64,000 bases of DNA, taken from positions 160,527 to 224,526 of the forward strand of contig JAWKIF010000013.1 of the NCBI GenBank assembly GCA_041394405.1. Reading direction: 5' to 3'. The number at the start of each line of letters is the position of its first letter. The first letter of the stretch is position 1. Below are positions 42,802 through 52,300 of this stretch, piece after piece. The position numbers were made by a program, and so were the translations under genes. Under the pieces are notes generated by a model. The model was not told the DNA's origin. It did no database searches and saw only the letters and a list, made by a program, of their open reading frames with translations. This DNA comes from Microthrix sp041394405 (GTDB lineage Bacteria > Actinomycetota > Acidimicrobiia > Acidimicrobiales > Microtrichaceae).

Positions 42802-44349
42802 GTGACCCCTGCCGCCCCCTCCGACGATGCCGGGCAGGCCTCGGAGGTGCAGGACCGGGCGACGCGTCGCCGCCTGCTGACGCTCCATACCGCCGTGACG
42901 ATCGTGGCGGTGGTCGTGGCGGTGCTGGCGATTGCCCCTCGCCTGGGCAGCTCCGAACACCAGGTGGGCCCGGGGTCGGTGCAGATCGGGTTCTGGCCCG
43001 CCGAGGCCGGCCACACCACCCTGGGCCTCCCACCGCTGGGCCGGGCCAGCGCGCCCACCCACCGGGGCCCGGTGGAGGTGCGCATGGAGCTGCGGTCCAT
43101 CGACGTGCCCGCGCTCATCGGCACCGACGGCCGCATCGATCCGCTGTCGCTGCGGCGCTCGATCGACGACGATGCGCGCGGCGCGCTGATCGCTGCGGTG
43201 GTGCGGTTCGGGATCGTGGCCGCACTCGTCGGTGCCGTGGCGGCTGCGGCGCTGCCCTGGCGGCGCCGCAGCTCCGTGGCGCTGGGTGCGGTGGTGGGCG
43301 GCCTGCTGGCGGTGCTGCTGGCGGCGTCGGCGCTGCCGGGCTTCGACGGCGAGCGCTTCGACGAGCTGACCTACGAGGGGCCCCTGGATGCCAGCCGCCA
43401 GATGGTGCAGTCGATCTCGACGGCCGAGGGGCCGCTGGGGCAGCGGGTGGGTGCGCTGACCAACCGGCTGGCCGGGTTGTACTCGGCCACGCTCACCCAA
43501 TCGCTCGGCGACACCGAGGGCGAGGTGGTGGTGCTGCACGTCTCGGACCTGCACCTGAACCCCATCGGCGCTCAGCTGGCCCGGCGCCTGGCGGTTGCCT
43601 TCGAGGTGGATGCTGTGGTCGACACGGGCGACACCACCTCCTTTGGTACCTCCTTCGAGGGGGTGTACGCGGAGGCCCTGGCCGACTTCCCGGTGCCGTA
43701 CCTGTTCGTGGCGGGCAACCACGACTCGAACCCGAACCGGCGGGCCATCAAAGCCACCCCCGGCGTGACCGCCCTCCACAACACGGTGGTCGACATCGAG
43801 GGCGTTCGCATCGCCGGGTTCGACGATCCGGTCATCACCACCGCCGACCCGGTGCCCAAGGACCAACGTGAGGCCACCGAGCACGCGGCCGCCCCGGAGG
43901 TTGCCGAGCTGCTGCAACGAGAACAGCCGGACGTGCTGGCGGTGCACAATCCGGTGATCCTGCGCGACCTGGTGGGCCAGGTGCCCCTGGCCATCGCCGG
44001 GCATCGCCATCAGTCCGAGCTGGGCGCCCGAAAGGGCACGGTGGTGTGGGGCGTCGGTTCCACGGGCGCAACCGGGCTGGGCTCGCTCCTCGTGGAGAAC
44101 GACCTGCCGGCAACGGCTGCGTTGTTGCGGTTTCGCGACGGCGAGCTGGTGGCCATCGACGACCTGGAGGTGGTGGGCACCGCCGGCGACCTGGTGATTC
44201 GCCGCCGGGTCATCACCGACGCGCTCCGCGGGGCCGACAACGCCGACTTCATCGGTGACGACGTGGAGGAGGGCCTGGGCCCGGCCACCTCGACCACCGG
44301 CCCGAGCACCTCCACGTCGTCCAGCACGACAACCTCGGCCGGTCCCTGA
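42802..44349 (+). CDS. Membrane metallophosphoesterase
   Basis: About 515 residues from GTG 42802 (earlier in-frame starts at 42715 and 42733 lie within the divergent gene). Two or more membrane helices precede the catalytic domain: TLHTAVTIVAVVVAVLAIAP and IAAVVRFGIVAALVGAVAAAAL and VGGLLAVLLAASALPG. The calcineurin-like phosphoesterase has HVSDLHLNPIG, VDTGDTTSF, VAGNHDSN and IAGHRHQSELG metal motifs intact. It probably cleaves a phosphoester at the outer face. A Ser/Thr-rich tail (STTGPSTSTSSSTTTS) ends the protein. Confidence 0.85.
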   Translation: MTPAAPSDDAGQASEVQDRATRRRLLTLHTAVTIVAVVVAVLAIAPRLGSSEHQVGPGSVQIGFWPAEAGHTTLGLPPLGRASAPTHRGPVEVRMELRSIDVPALIGTDGRIDPLSLRRSIDDDARGALIAAVVRFGIVAALVGAVAAAALPWRRRSSVALGAVVGGLLAVLLAASALPGFDGERFDELTYEGPLDASRQMVQSISTAEGPLGQRVGALTNRLAGLYSATLTQSLGDTEGEVVVLHVSDLHLNPIGAQLARRLAVAFEVDAVVDTGDTTSFGTSFEGVYAEALADFPVPYLFVAGNHDSNPNRRAIKATPGVTALHNTVVDIEGVRIAGFDDPVITTADPVPKDQREATEHAAAPEVAELLQREQPDVLAVHNPVILRDLVGQVPLAIAGHRHQSELGARKGTVVWGVGSTGATGLGSLLVENDLPATAALLRFRDGELVAIDDLEVVGTAGDLVIRRRVITDALRGADNADFIGDDVEEGLGPATSTTGPSTSTSSSTTTSAGP

Positions 44350-44379
44350 CGTCGGGGCAGCAGGCCGCCGCCTCCGGCT

Positions 44380-46293
44380 TCAGCGCCGCCGTTGGTTGGC
44401 TTCGGCCGGCAGCCGGGCGAGCACCCGGTAGGTGTTGCCGCCGTCGACCCGCTTCACCGCCGGTGCCAGGAGGTGGTCGCCGATCAGGCCGGCGACCATC
44501 AGCGGTGCGCCGGCGGTGAGGGCGACCGCCCGTCGCAGCCGGTCCACCGGCCGCGATGGCGGCATCCACGGCAGGTCCAGTTCGGGAGCGATTCGGTTCA
44601 GCGCGAACCACGCTCCCAGGGACAGGTCCACCGGCTGGTGGGCCTCGGCGACCTCCTGATCGAGGATCTCGAAACCCAGCTGCTCCAGCGCGGCGCACAG
44701 GTTGGCCCGCGGCACGAGGTGCTGGTGCTGCGGCTGAAACCAGGGCACCCAGTAGCGACCCAGCGGCCCGCCGAGGGCGCACTCGGGGTTCGGCACCTCG
44801 ATCAGCAGCATCCCGCCGGGCCTGAGCGTCTCGGCCGCTGCCTCCAGTTCGTCAAGCGGCTCTCGCGTGTGCTCGAGGTAGTGATGCATGCTCACGACGT
44901 CGTACTGCCCCGCCAGCCCGGCGCTCAGCTCGGGAAACAGCCCACGGTGGCCGGTGGAGATCCAGCCGCGCCTGGCGGCATCGTCCACCCCATCGCTCAG
45001 GTCGAGGCCGTCGAAGGTGGTCTCCGGTAGCACGTCGGCGGCGATCAGGCAGAAGTGCCCGTGCCCGGTGCCGACGTCCAGCCAGTTCTCGGGGGCAGCG
45101 GTGGCATGCCGCTTCACCAGTTCGGCCCGGTCGACATAGGAGGTGTCGCTGACGCCGAAGATGAAGTCTGCGCTCTCGGCGCCGATGCCGTCGTAGAAGT
45201 CGCGGTAGTAGTAGTCCAGGCCCTCGGTGGTGAGGCGGGGATTCTGGAACAGGTGGCCGCAGCTGTCGCAGCGGTCGATGCGGAACGTTCCGGGCTTGTG
45301 CTGCAGCAGGTCGACGGTGTCGAGCCGGCGCGAAAGCTCGGCGGCCCCGCACCAGGGGCAGGTGGTCCGGTGGGGCTCGAAGAACCGGTCGATGCCCGTG
45401 GCCGCATCCTCCGCGTACTCGGCCCGAACCGCCGGGTCGCGGCGGCGAAGCGCTGCGGGAGCAGTCGAGCGCTTCCGTGCCGCCGGAATCGCGCTCATCG
45501 TGGCGAGGGCCTCGATCGGCTCGGTCGCCGGTCGCAGCAGGCTCTTCGCGGTCAGGTCTCCTGGCGTGATCGGCTGGCCGCCGAGCACCACATGGGGTTG
45601 GGCGATCAGCGCGGCGAGCGCCAGGAGCACGCTGGCGGGGGCCAGCACCGCCAGGGCTGCCAACACGACGAACCGGGCAATGCCCACCACGTGCACGAAG
45701 GTGTCGGCGGCGCCGTACACGGCCACGGCCACCTCGGCCCGTCCCGGCGCGGACGTGGGCGCGGCCCGCAGGTGGGGCGCCACGACGTGGTGCATCGACC
45801 GGGGCGCGTGGCGCTTCAGCTCCAGGGTGACGTTCACCATCTCCTGGAGCCGAACGCCCTCGCCGGGGGTGAGCCGGGCTCGCTCGGCCACCGCGGCGCG
45901 GGCGCAGATCAACTGGAAGGCGCCCCGGCCCTGGGCCATCGGCGCGCCGCCGAAGCTGCGGGGATCGACCATGCGCAACACGTCGAGGGCCCGCAACGTC
46001 GGCAGGTTGGCGGGGATCACGTCCACGGCATCGGCGCCGCTGGCCTCGAGATGGGCGACGGCGGCCGCACGGGTGGCATCGTCGAGGCGCACGCCTTCCG
46101 CCACCCAGAACACGTACTCGTCCTGGGAGGATCGGCCGTCGAGCGACGGCGGATCGCCCAGGGTGGGAAGGGCCTCGGCGCGGCGGCGGAGCCGCACGCC
46201 GTTGCCGAGGACCAGCCCGGCGGTGACCAGCGCGAGGCCGCGGGCAAGACGATGGCGGCCGTCGCCGGGGGCGGGGGGTTGGTGGTCGGTCAC
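44380..46293 (-). CDS. Membrane-linked class I methyltransferase with GT2-like N-terminal region
   Basis: 637-residue protein, last gene of the lipid-synthase operon. Residues 1-280 hold a membrane helix near 15-30, a region resembling part of a glycosyltransferase family 2 enzyme (GGAPMAQGRGAFQLICARAA) without the nucleotide-binding front half, and a hydrophobic hairpin at about 215-265. A zinc-ribbon-like pair (CPWCGAAEL ... CDSCGHLF) precedes the C-terminal Rossmann methyltransferase (NWLDVGTGHGHFCLIAAD as SAM motif, then MHHYLEHTREPLDELEAA). Members of this class often methylate sugars or lipid head groups. It overlaps the glycosyltransferase gene by 4 nt. Start ATG 46293. Confidence 0.75.
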   Translation of the reverse strand: MTDHQPPAPGDGRHRLARGLALVTAGLVLGNGVRLRRRAEALPTLGDPPSLDGRSSQDEYVFWVAEGVRLDDATRAAAVAHLEASGADAVDVIPANLPTLRALDVLRMVDPRSFGGAPMAQGRGAFQLICARAAVAERARLTPGEGVRLQEMVNVTLELKRHAPRSMHHVVAPHLRAAPTSAPGRAEVAVAVYGAADTFVHVVGIARFVVLAALAVLAPASVLLALAALIAQPHVVLGGQPITPGDLTAKSLLRPATEPIEALATMSAIPAARKRSTAPAALRRRDPAVRAEYAEDAATGIDRFFEPHRTTCPWCGAAELSRRLDTVDLLQHKPGTFRIDRCDSCGHLFQNPRLTTEGLDYYYRDFYDGIGAESADFIFGVSDTSYVDRAELVKRHATAAPENWLDVGTGHGHFCLIAADVLPETTFDGLDLSDGVDDAARRGWISTGHRGLFPELSAGLAGQYDVVSMHHYLEHTREPLDELEAAAETLRPGGMLLIEVPNPECALGGPLGRYWVPWFQPQHQHLVPRANLCAALEQLGFEILDQEVAEAHQPVDLSLGAWFALNRIAPELDLPWMPPSRPVDRLRRAVALTAGAPLMVAGLIGDHLLAPAVKRVDGGNTYRVLARLPAEANQRRR

Positions 46294-47462
46294 AGCAGTT
46301 GTTCCAGTCGTTGCGCGGCGGCGGGTGCGCCGCCGGCGTCGGTGAATGAGCGTTGGAGCCGCCGGGCAGCCTCCCGGTAGGAGGGTTGATCGAGGATCTC
46401 GTCGAGTGCGTGGCCCAGCTGGGTGGCGCCGGTGCGCGCGTAGCGAAGCCGGACGCCGGCGCCGGCCCGCGCCACCTGGTCCGCCACGATGGGTTGGTCG
46501 TCGCGGATGGGGGCCACCACCAGGGGCAGGCCGTGTGCCAGGGCCTCACACACCGTGTTGTGCCCACCGTGGGTCACCACGGCGGCGCAGCGCTCCAGCA
46601 GCTCCACCTGGGGCACGCGGGGGACGACCAGGACGTTCTCGGCGGCCGGGAGGTCGGGGTCAACGGCGCCGACGATCACGCCCTGAAGCTCGGGGCGGGC
46701 CGTCAACGCCTCCGCCGCCGCCGTGAGGAAGCGCGTGCCCGATCCGGCGCTCACCGTGCCGAGCGACACCAGCACCAGGGGCCGGGCGTCGAGCCAGGCC
46801 CAGTCGAAGTCGACCGTCGGCGGCCGCTGGGCGAATGCCGGCCCGACGCAGGCCAGCGGCGCACCCAGGTCGGGCGTGGTGCCCATCAGCGCCTCGCTGG
46901 TGAAGGCCAGCACCAGGTGCGGGGAGAACCGCAGGTGTTCCGGGCGGGCATCCGCACGGGGCACACCAACCGACACCTGCAGGTCGACCAGCCGTTGGTC
47001 CACCCACTCCCGAAGCCGGGGCAGCGCGGCGAACGGGTCGACCAGGTCGGCGGAGGTGGTGGCCGAGGTCACCCACAGGCGACCGGTTCGGCGGCCCACC
47101 ACCGCACCGGCGACGGCCTGTTGGTCCACCACCATGAGGTCGGGGTCGTACGTGTCGACGGCGCGTGCAACGCCCGGCAGGGTGGCCCGCGCCAGCGGCT
47201 CCAGAAAGTCCTCCCACAGGAACTTCAGCGCCGCCGCGCCGCGCAGGCCCTGCGAGCGGTCGACCATGGTGGCCACCAGGTCGCTCGGCAGGTCCTCGGC
47301 GGCCGGAATGATGGTTGATCCGCCCGGAAGGTGCGCGGCCAGGTGTTCCCGGTCGCCGCACCAGGCCACCTGGTGACCTCGCCGAAGCAGTTCTGCGCCG
47401 AGCGCCACCGTGGGGTTGGTGTGCCCCGTCAGCGGTGGAACGACGAACAGTACGCGCATCAA
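46290..47462 (-). CDS. UGT-type (GT1, MGT family) glycosyltransferase
   Basis: 390-residue GT-B glycosyltransferase. FVVPPLTGHTNPTVALGAEL at the start, VLVSLGTVSAGSG in the middle and THGGHNTVCEALAHGLPLVV then PIRDDQPIVADQVARAGAG as the UGT donor-binding signature are all intact. Enzymes of this family glycosylate macrolides, carotenoids, sterols and other hydrophobic acceptors. Its position in the synthase operon, overlapping the hydrolase gene upstream and the methyltransferase gene downstream by 4 nt each, suggests the lipid product as acceptor. Confidence 0.88.
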   Translation of the reverse strand: MMRVLFVVPPLTGHTNPTVALGAELLRRGHQVAWCGDREHLAAHLPGGSTIIPAAEDLPSDLVATMVDRSQGLRGAAALKFLWEDFLEPLARATLPGVARAVDTYDPDLMVVDQQAVAGAVVGRRTGRLWVTSATTSADLVDPFAALPRLREWVDQRLVDLQVSVGVPRADARPEHLRFSPHLVLAFTSEALMGTTPDLGAPLACVGPAFAQRPPTVDFDWAWLDARPLVLVSLGTVSAGSGTRFLTAAAEALTARPELQGVIVGAVDPDLPAAENVLVVPRVPQVELLERCAAVVTHGGHNTVCEALAHGLPLVVAPIRDDQPIVADQVARAGAGVRLRYARTGATQLGHALDEILDQPSYREAARRLQRSFTDAGGAPAAAQRLEQLL

Positions 47463-48274
47463 CTGGCTCCCGAGGTCGGACCCGGAGCCTGCGGGCCGGG
47501 CGGCAGCGCGGCGAGGAACTCCTCAAGCGAACGTCGCAGCTCGGAGGTGCCCTCCAGCAGCAGGGAATGGGTGGCGTCGGCCATCACGTGAAGGTCGCAG
47601 GTGGGAACGCAGGCCTCGACGGTGCGGGCCACCCCCAGGATGTCGGAGTGTTCGCCGTACAGCGCCAACACCGGCACGGGCAGCGCGCGCAGTTGCGCCT
47701 CGGTCATCTGCGGCACCGACGCCAGGTCGTCCAGCATGGTCGTGTCGTAGATGAGGGCCTCGGCGTTGCGGGCCAGGCGGTTCACCTTGCGGCCGCCCTG
47801 GTCGCTCAGCCAGGCCCGCACCTGGTCGTCGTCGAGGCCGAAGGCGGCGAGCGCCAGGCTGCCGGCCATGTGGTCGCCCCATCCCTCGACCGCGATGTGC
47901 GCCTCGATCAGCACCAGGCCCCGCACGTCCTCGGGATGGGCCATGGCGTAGGCCATCCCCACGGTGCCGCCGTAGCTGTTGCCCACCAGCACCACCGGTC
48001 GGTCGACGCCGAGCTCGTCCAGCAGCGCCCGAAGGTCGGCCACCGAGTCGGCCACCGAGTACCCGGTGGGCGCCCGTTCGCTGCGGCCGTGGCCCCGCAG
48101 GTCGTACAGGATGACCTCGTGCTCCAGCGCGACGGGGTTGGCGAGCGTGTAGTAGAAGCTGGACAGGTTGTCCATGACCATGCCGTGCACCATCACCACG
48201 GTGTGGTTGTGGTCGTTGGGGGTGCCCAGCTGCTGAACGTGCAGGCGAACGCCGTTGGCGGTGACCTCAGCCAC
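47459..48274 (-). CDS. Alpha/beta hydrolase, operon copy 2
   Basis: About 271 residues from GTG 48274, which overlaps the upstream gene by 8 nt. Alpha/beta hydrolase fold: VMVHGMVMDN (oxyanion loop), YDLRGHGRSERAPTGYSVAD, nucleophile elbow VGNSYGGTVGMAYAMAHP (Ser) and ADATHSLLLEG (His). In this context it could act as a releasing or editing thioesterase, or transfer the acyl chain to the glycosyl acceptor. Sequence similarity to the neighbouring hydrolase gene is limited to the fold motifs. Confidence 0.82.
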   Translation of the reverse strand: MAEVTANGVRLHVQQLGTPNDHNHTVVMVHGMVMDNLSSFYYTLANPVALEHEVILYDLRGHGRSERAPTGYSVADSVADLRALLDELGVDRPVVLVGNSYGGTVGMAYAMAHPEDVRGLVLIEAHIAVEGWGDHMAGSLALAAFGLDDDQVRAWLSDQGGRKVNRLARNAEALIYDTTMLDDLASVPQMTEAQLRALPVPVLALYGEHSDILGVARTVEACVPTCDLHVMADATHSLLLEGTSELRRSLEEFLAALPPGPQAPGPTSGAS

Positions 48275-49016
48275 GACGTGCCCCCGGTGCACCGGAGGTG
48301 ACTTGGGCGAGGAACCGAACGATGGCGTCGGTGACGGCGTCGGCGGCATCCAGGTGGAGTGCGTGGCCCCCATCGAACATGCGAACGGCCTCGTCGCCCA
48401 ACGCGGCGCGCGCCACCGTGGCCCCGGAGGCGAAGGGGGACTGTCGCCCGAACGCCAACAAGGCGGGGCACCTCAGCGACGCCAGGGCCACGGTGTCCAG
48501 CGGCGGCTCGGCGGCGAGGTCGTCCCGGAAGCTGGTCGCCGACAGCGGAATCGAGTGCCGGCGCCGGTCCGACGTGGTGGGCGGCTCCGTCTCCAGCCGC
48601 GGCCGCTTGTCGCCGATGGGGATGTCGACACCCACCAACGCTGCGACCCGCTGCGGCCAGGCCCGGGCGGCCTCGACCGCAATCCACCCACCGAGGCTGT
48701 GCCCGACCAGAGCGAACGAGCCCAGACCCTCGGTGACCCTGGACAGGTCGTCGAGGTGATCCTGCATGCGGTAGCCCGTGGCGGGCCGGTGGGACAGGCC
48801 GTGGCCCCGCAGGTCGTAGAGCACCACCTGGTTGGCCGCCGCCACGTGCGGAGCGCTGGTCATCCACCAGCTGGCCATCGAGCCGGTGACCGCCCCGTGC
48901 AGCATCACCACCGGCAACGCCGCTGGCTTCCTCCGCCCCATGCGACGCACGTGAAGTTCGGGAGGGTCGACGCCGGGCGCCCGATCCGGCGCGGTTGGCG
49001 GCGTGGCCGTGCTCAT
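48267..49016 (-). CDS. Alpha/beta hydrolase, operon copy 1
   Basis: About 249 residues from ATG 49016, the A of which lies in the ACP stop (overlap 4 nt). Visible: VVMLHGAVTGSMASWWMTS, YDLRGHGLSHRPATGYRMQD, nucleophile VGHSLGGWIAVEAARAWP (Ser) and MFDGGHALHLDAADAVTD (His). A type II thioesterase role, or the release enzyme of the synthase, is plausible from its place after the free ACP. The two hydrolases share the YDLRGHG motif but are otherwise divergent. Confidence 0.82.
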   Translation of the reverse strand: MSTATPPTAPDRAPGVDPPELHVRRMGRRKPAALPVVMLHGAVTGSMASWWMTSAPHVAAANQVVLYDLRGHGLSHRPATGYRMQDHLDDLSRVTEGLGSFALVGHSLGGWIAVEAARAWPQRVAALVGVDIPIGDKRPRLETEPPTTSDRRRHSIPLSATSFRDDLAAEPPLDTVALASLRCPALLAFGRQSPFASGATVARAALGDEAVRMFDGGHALHLDAADAVTDAIVRFLAQVTSGAPGARRG

Positions 49017-49372
49017 GGGGCTGCGTCGCCGTCGGCCTGCGGCGACGGGACCGGTTGGGCCAGGCACTCGGCGATGAAGGCGGCGACACGGCCGACCGTC
49101 ATCTCGATGAGGTCGTCCAGCTCCAGTTCGGCCAGCCACGCCACGAAGTCCACCCGTTCGCCAAACCGCAGCTGCAGGGCCTCGGCCAGCGCCACAAACT
49201 CGATGCTCTCCATCTCCAGGTCATCGGAGAACGAGGTGTCCCCTCCGATGTCGATGTCGGCCACGTAGTCCTCGCCGATGACCTCGCCAACCAGTTGGGC
49301 GACCACCTCGATGACGTCTGCCTGGTCGTGGTCTGCCTGGTCGTGGGCTGCTGCGATGCTGGGCTGGGTCAT
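49013..49372 (-). CDS. Free-standing acyl carrier protein
   Basis: 119-residue ACP. The phosphopantetheine attachment Ser is in DLEMESIEFVALAEALQLRF; Glu replaces the usual Asp of DSL, so the motif reads MESIEF. An N-terminal Asp/Ala/Gln extension (IAAAHDQADHDQADV) precedes the helix bundle. It overlaps the stop of the second synthase gene and the start of hydrolase 1 by 4 nt each. Besides the ACP domain inside the first synthase protein this gives the system a second carrier, perhaps for release or transfer of the finished chain. Confidence 0.85.
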   Translation of the reverse strand: MTQPSIAAAHDQADHDQADVIEVVAQLVGEVIGEDYVADIDIGGDTSFSDDLEMESIEFVALAEALQLRFGERVDFVAWLAELELDDLIEMTVGRVAAFIAECLAQPVPSPQADGDAAP

Positions 49373-52300
49373 GTCGTGCTCCTCTGGGGTGGGTGGTCGG
49401 GCGGGTGGTTGCGGGGTTGGTCGAGGGCAGCCACCGGGTCGCTGGCCGTCCAGGCCACCACATACTGTTCCGGCGTCGCCTCGTCGGCGCCCGGCGGGAG
49501 AGGCACCTCGACGACCTCCAGGTTGACCCACCGGTCGTTCACCAACAGCCGGTCGTCGATGGCCTGGGTGATCTCCCAGTCGCCAGGCCGGCCCTGCAGG
49601 CCGGTGCCGGCTTGCTTGGCCGCCGCCTCCTTCGCGGCCCACATGGCCGTGAGGCGGACGTCGAAGTCCTCGCCGGCCGGGTCGCCCAACACGTCGCGTT
49701 CGGCGTCGGTGAAGGCGATGGCGCCGAACCCCTCGCCGCGTGAGACCACCCGCTCGACGTCGATGCCCACCGGGGCATCGGTGGCCAGATGCGCCACCCC
49801 CAGGCGCCCGGAATGGGCGATGGAGAGGTGCAGCCCGGCGGCCTCGGGCGGCGCGCTCACGTGGGGTGCCCCCGCCGCGTTGTGGCCGATCTGCACCTCG
49901 ACGGGAAACATCGGTGGCCCCCCGCAACCCCACAGGTGCTGGCGCACGGCGTCCTTGGCGACGGCCCGTCCCAGCAGCCAGGAGCGCTGCGCCAGGGGAG
50001 TGCGGTCGGCGTAGTCGGATCGCTCGTCGGCGTCGGTGTAGCGGCGCACCAGCAGTTCCCGGGAGGCCGAGTCGGTCCAGCGTTCGAGCAGGAGCCACCA
50101 GCCTCCGCTCTGGCGTTGGGCGACGGTCTGCGAATCGGGGAAGCGCAGAAACGGCCACAACACGTCGTCGCTGTTGAAGCGGCGGTCGACCCAACCGGTG
50201 ATCCGACACCAGGTTCCCGTGGCGTCGGTGAGCTCCAGGTCCGCCGAGACCGACTTGTCGTTCACGTCGGTCATGGTCACCGTGCAGGCCATGGGCCCCG
50301 CCGGGCGGTGGCCGAAGTACTCCACCCGTTCGATCGACTGCGGCAGGATGATGACGTCGCGCTCCAGGCGCTGCATCACCCACAGGCCCAGGAGTTGCCC
50401 GGCGCTGTCCAACATGGCGCCGGTGCGGTCGAGCACCCCGATGTCGCCGGAGATGGTCGAGGTGGTGAGGCCGGTGAGTGCGGTGATGCCCTGGTAGCTG
50501 GGGCCATGGAACATCATCCGCCCCTCGTAGACATCGTCCACGGTGATGTCGAACTCGAGCGGCCCCTCGTCCGGTGTGGGGCCGGTTGTGGGGCCCGGGG
50601 CGGGGTATCGGGGGGCGCAGTGCACCGTGCAGCGGGCGTAGCCCTCCAGGGCCACCTTCACCTGGCCGTCCACCAGATCCCCCACCGTCACCGTCACGGT
50701 GGTGGGGGGCGCTGCGGGCAACCATCGCAGTGCCCGCACGCCGCTGACGGCCACGGCCACCGTGCCCGGGAATCGCTGCGTGGCGGCGGCGCGCATCAGC
50801 TCGATCATCTCGGTCATGGGCACCACCGGGAAGCGCTCGGCCATGTCCGACCCCAGGCCGGCGTTGGGCTGGCGGTAGAAGCAGTGGTCGACGAGCCACG
50901 GCATGGTGTCCAGCGAGACCTCCACGGTGGAGGTGCCGCCGTCGCCGCTTCCCGCCCGACCGCCCGCCGGTTGCGGGGCAGGCTGGGGGCTCCGCGCGCC
51001 GGTGGGCGGGGGGCCGACGGAGCCGAACGCCTCGACCACCTGCCGCGAGGCCAGCGTCGCCTCCTCGGTGAGCGCCTGCATCTGGGCCAGGACGGGATGG
51101 CCCGCTGCTGCGTGCTCGCCGTTGGTGACGGCCCCCGCGGCCCCACCTACGGCGAGGTCGGCGCGGACCGATGCCACCAGGCTGTCGGGCAGCCGCACCA
51201 GCGGGGCGCCCAGCTGCAACAACGGGCCGGTGGCGCCCGCCGGGCTGCGGAGTTGCGCCGCCGAGTCCTCGGGCCGGGATGCCCGGTCGTATCCCAGCAA
51301 CGCCAGGTCAACCTCGGCGCCCTCCGCCCACAGTGCGGCCACGGTGCGCACCAGCTGCTCGAGGCCCGGGCGCTTCTCGCTGGCGGCGCTGACCGCCACA
51401 TGTGGCCGGCCCTTCAGCGTGTCGTTGACGAACGACGGCAGCGACCCCACGCCGAGCTGCACGAACACCCGGGCGCCGTGCTCGTAGAGCCGCTCGACCA
51501 GCTCGCGGAAGCGGACGGTCTCCACCAGGTGGGCCTTGACGAGGCGCTTCATGGCCGCCTCGTCGGCGGGGTAGGGCTCCGTGGACGTGGCCGACCACAG
51601 CGGCACCCCGGGCGTGGTCACCGCCATGTCGTCCAGGTGGCGGCTGACCTGCCCCAGGTAGGGCGCGAACGCCGGGGAATGAAATCCGCTGGTAAACGGC
51701 AGCACCTGGGCCATGACGCGCCCCGCCTTGGCCCGATCGACCACGACGGCCACATCGGCCTCGGGGCCACACAGGATGGCTTGGTGCGGGCAGTTGTCGT
51801 GGCTCAGGGCCACGTCGGGCAGGCCGGCGGCCAGCTGCGATGCGCTCTGAGCGTCGCAGCCCAGGGCGACGAACTGCACACCGGGCACCTCCAGGTCGGC
51901 CGGGTCGATCTCGGCCAGCAGGCGTTCCAGCTCGTCGGGTGGGATCAGCCCCGAGGCGGCCATGGCGGTCCACTCGCCCACCGAGTGCCCGGCCATGGCG
52001 TCCGGTGCTGCGCCGAGCCGGGCCATCACCGTCGTCAGGAACCGGCCGAGGTGCACGATGGCGGCGCCCTGGAAGCCCAGCGGAGCGCCGCCGGCGTCGA
52101 CCTCGACGTCGGGCGCTGCCAGGCCGAGGAGCTCGGCGACGTCGCCGACCTGGGGAGCGAAGGAGGGCTCGACGCCGGGGTACATCCACACGGTCGAGCC
52201 GCCGCCGTCACCCAGCCCGTCGGCAACACACCACACGTCGCTTCGGCCCCGCCACGGTTTGCCCGCGGTCAGCGCCCGGCGGGCCAGGCTGAGTCGGCGC

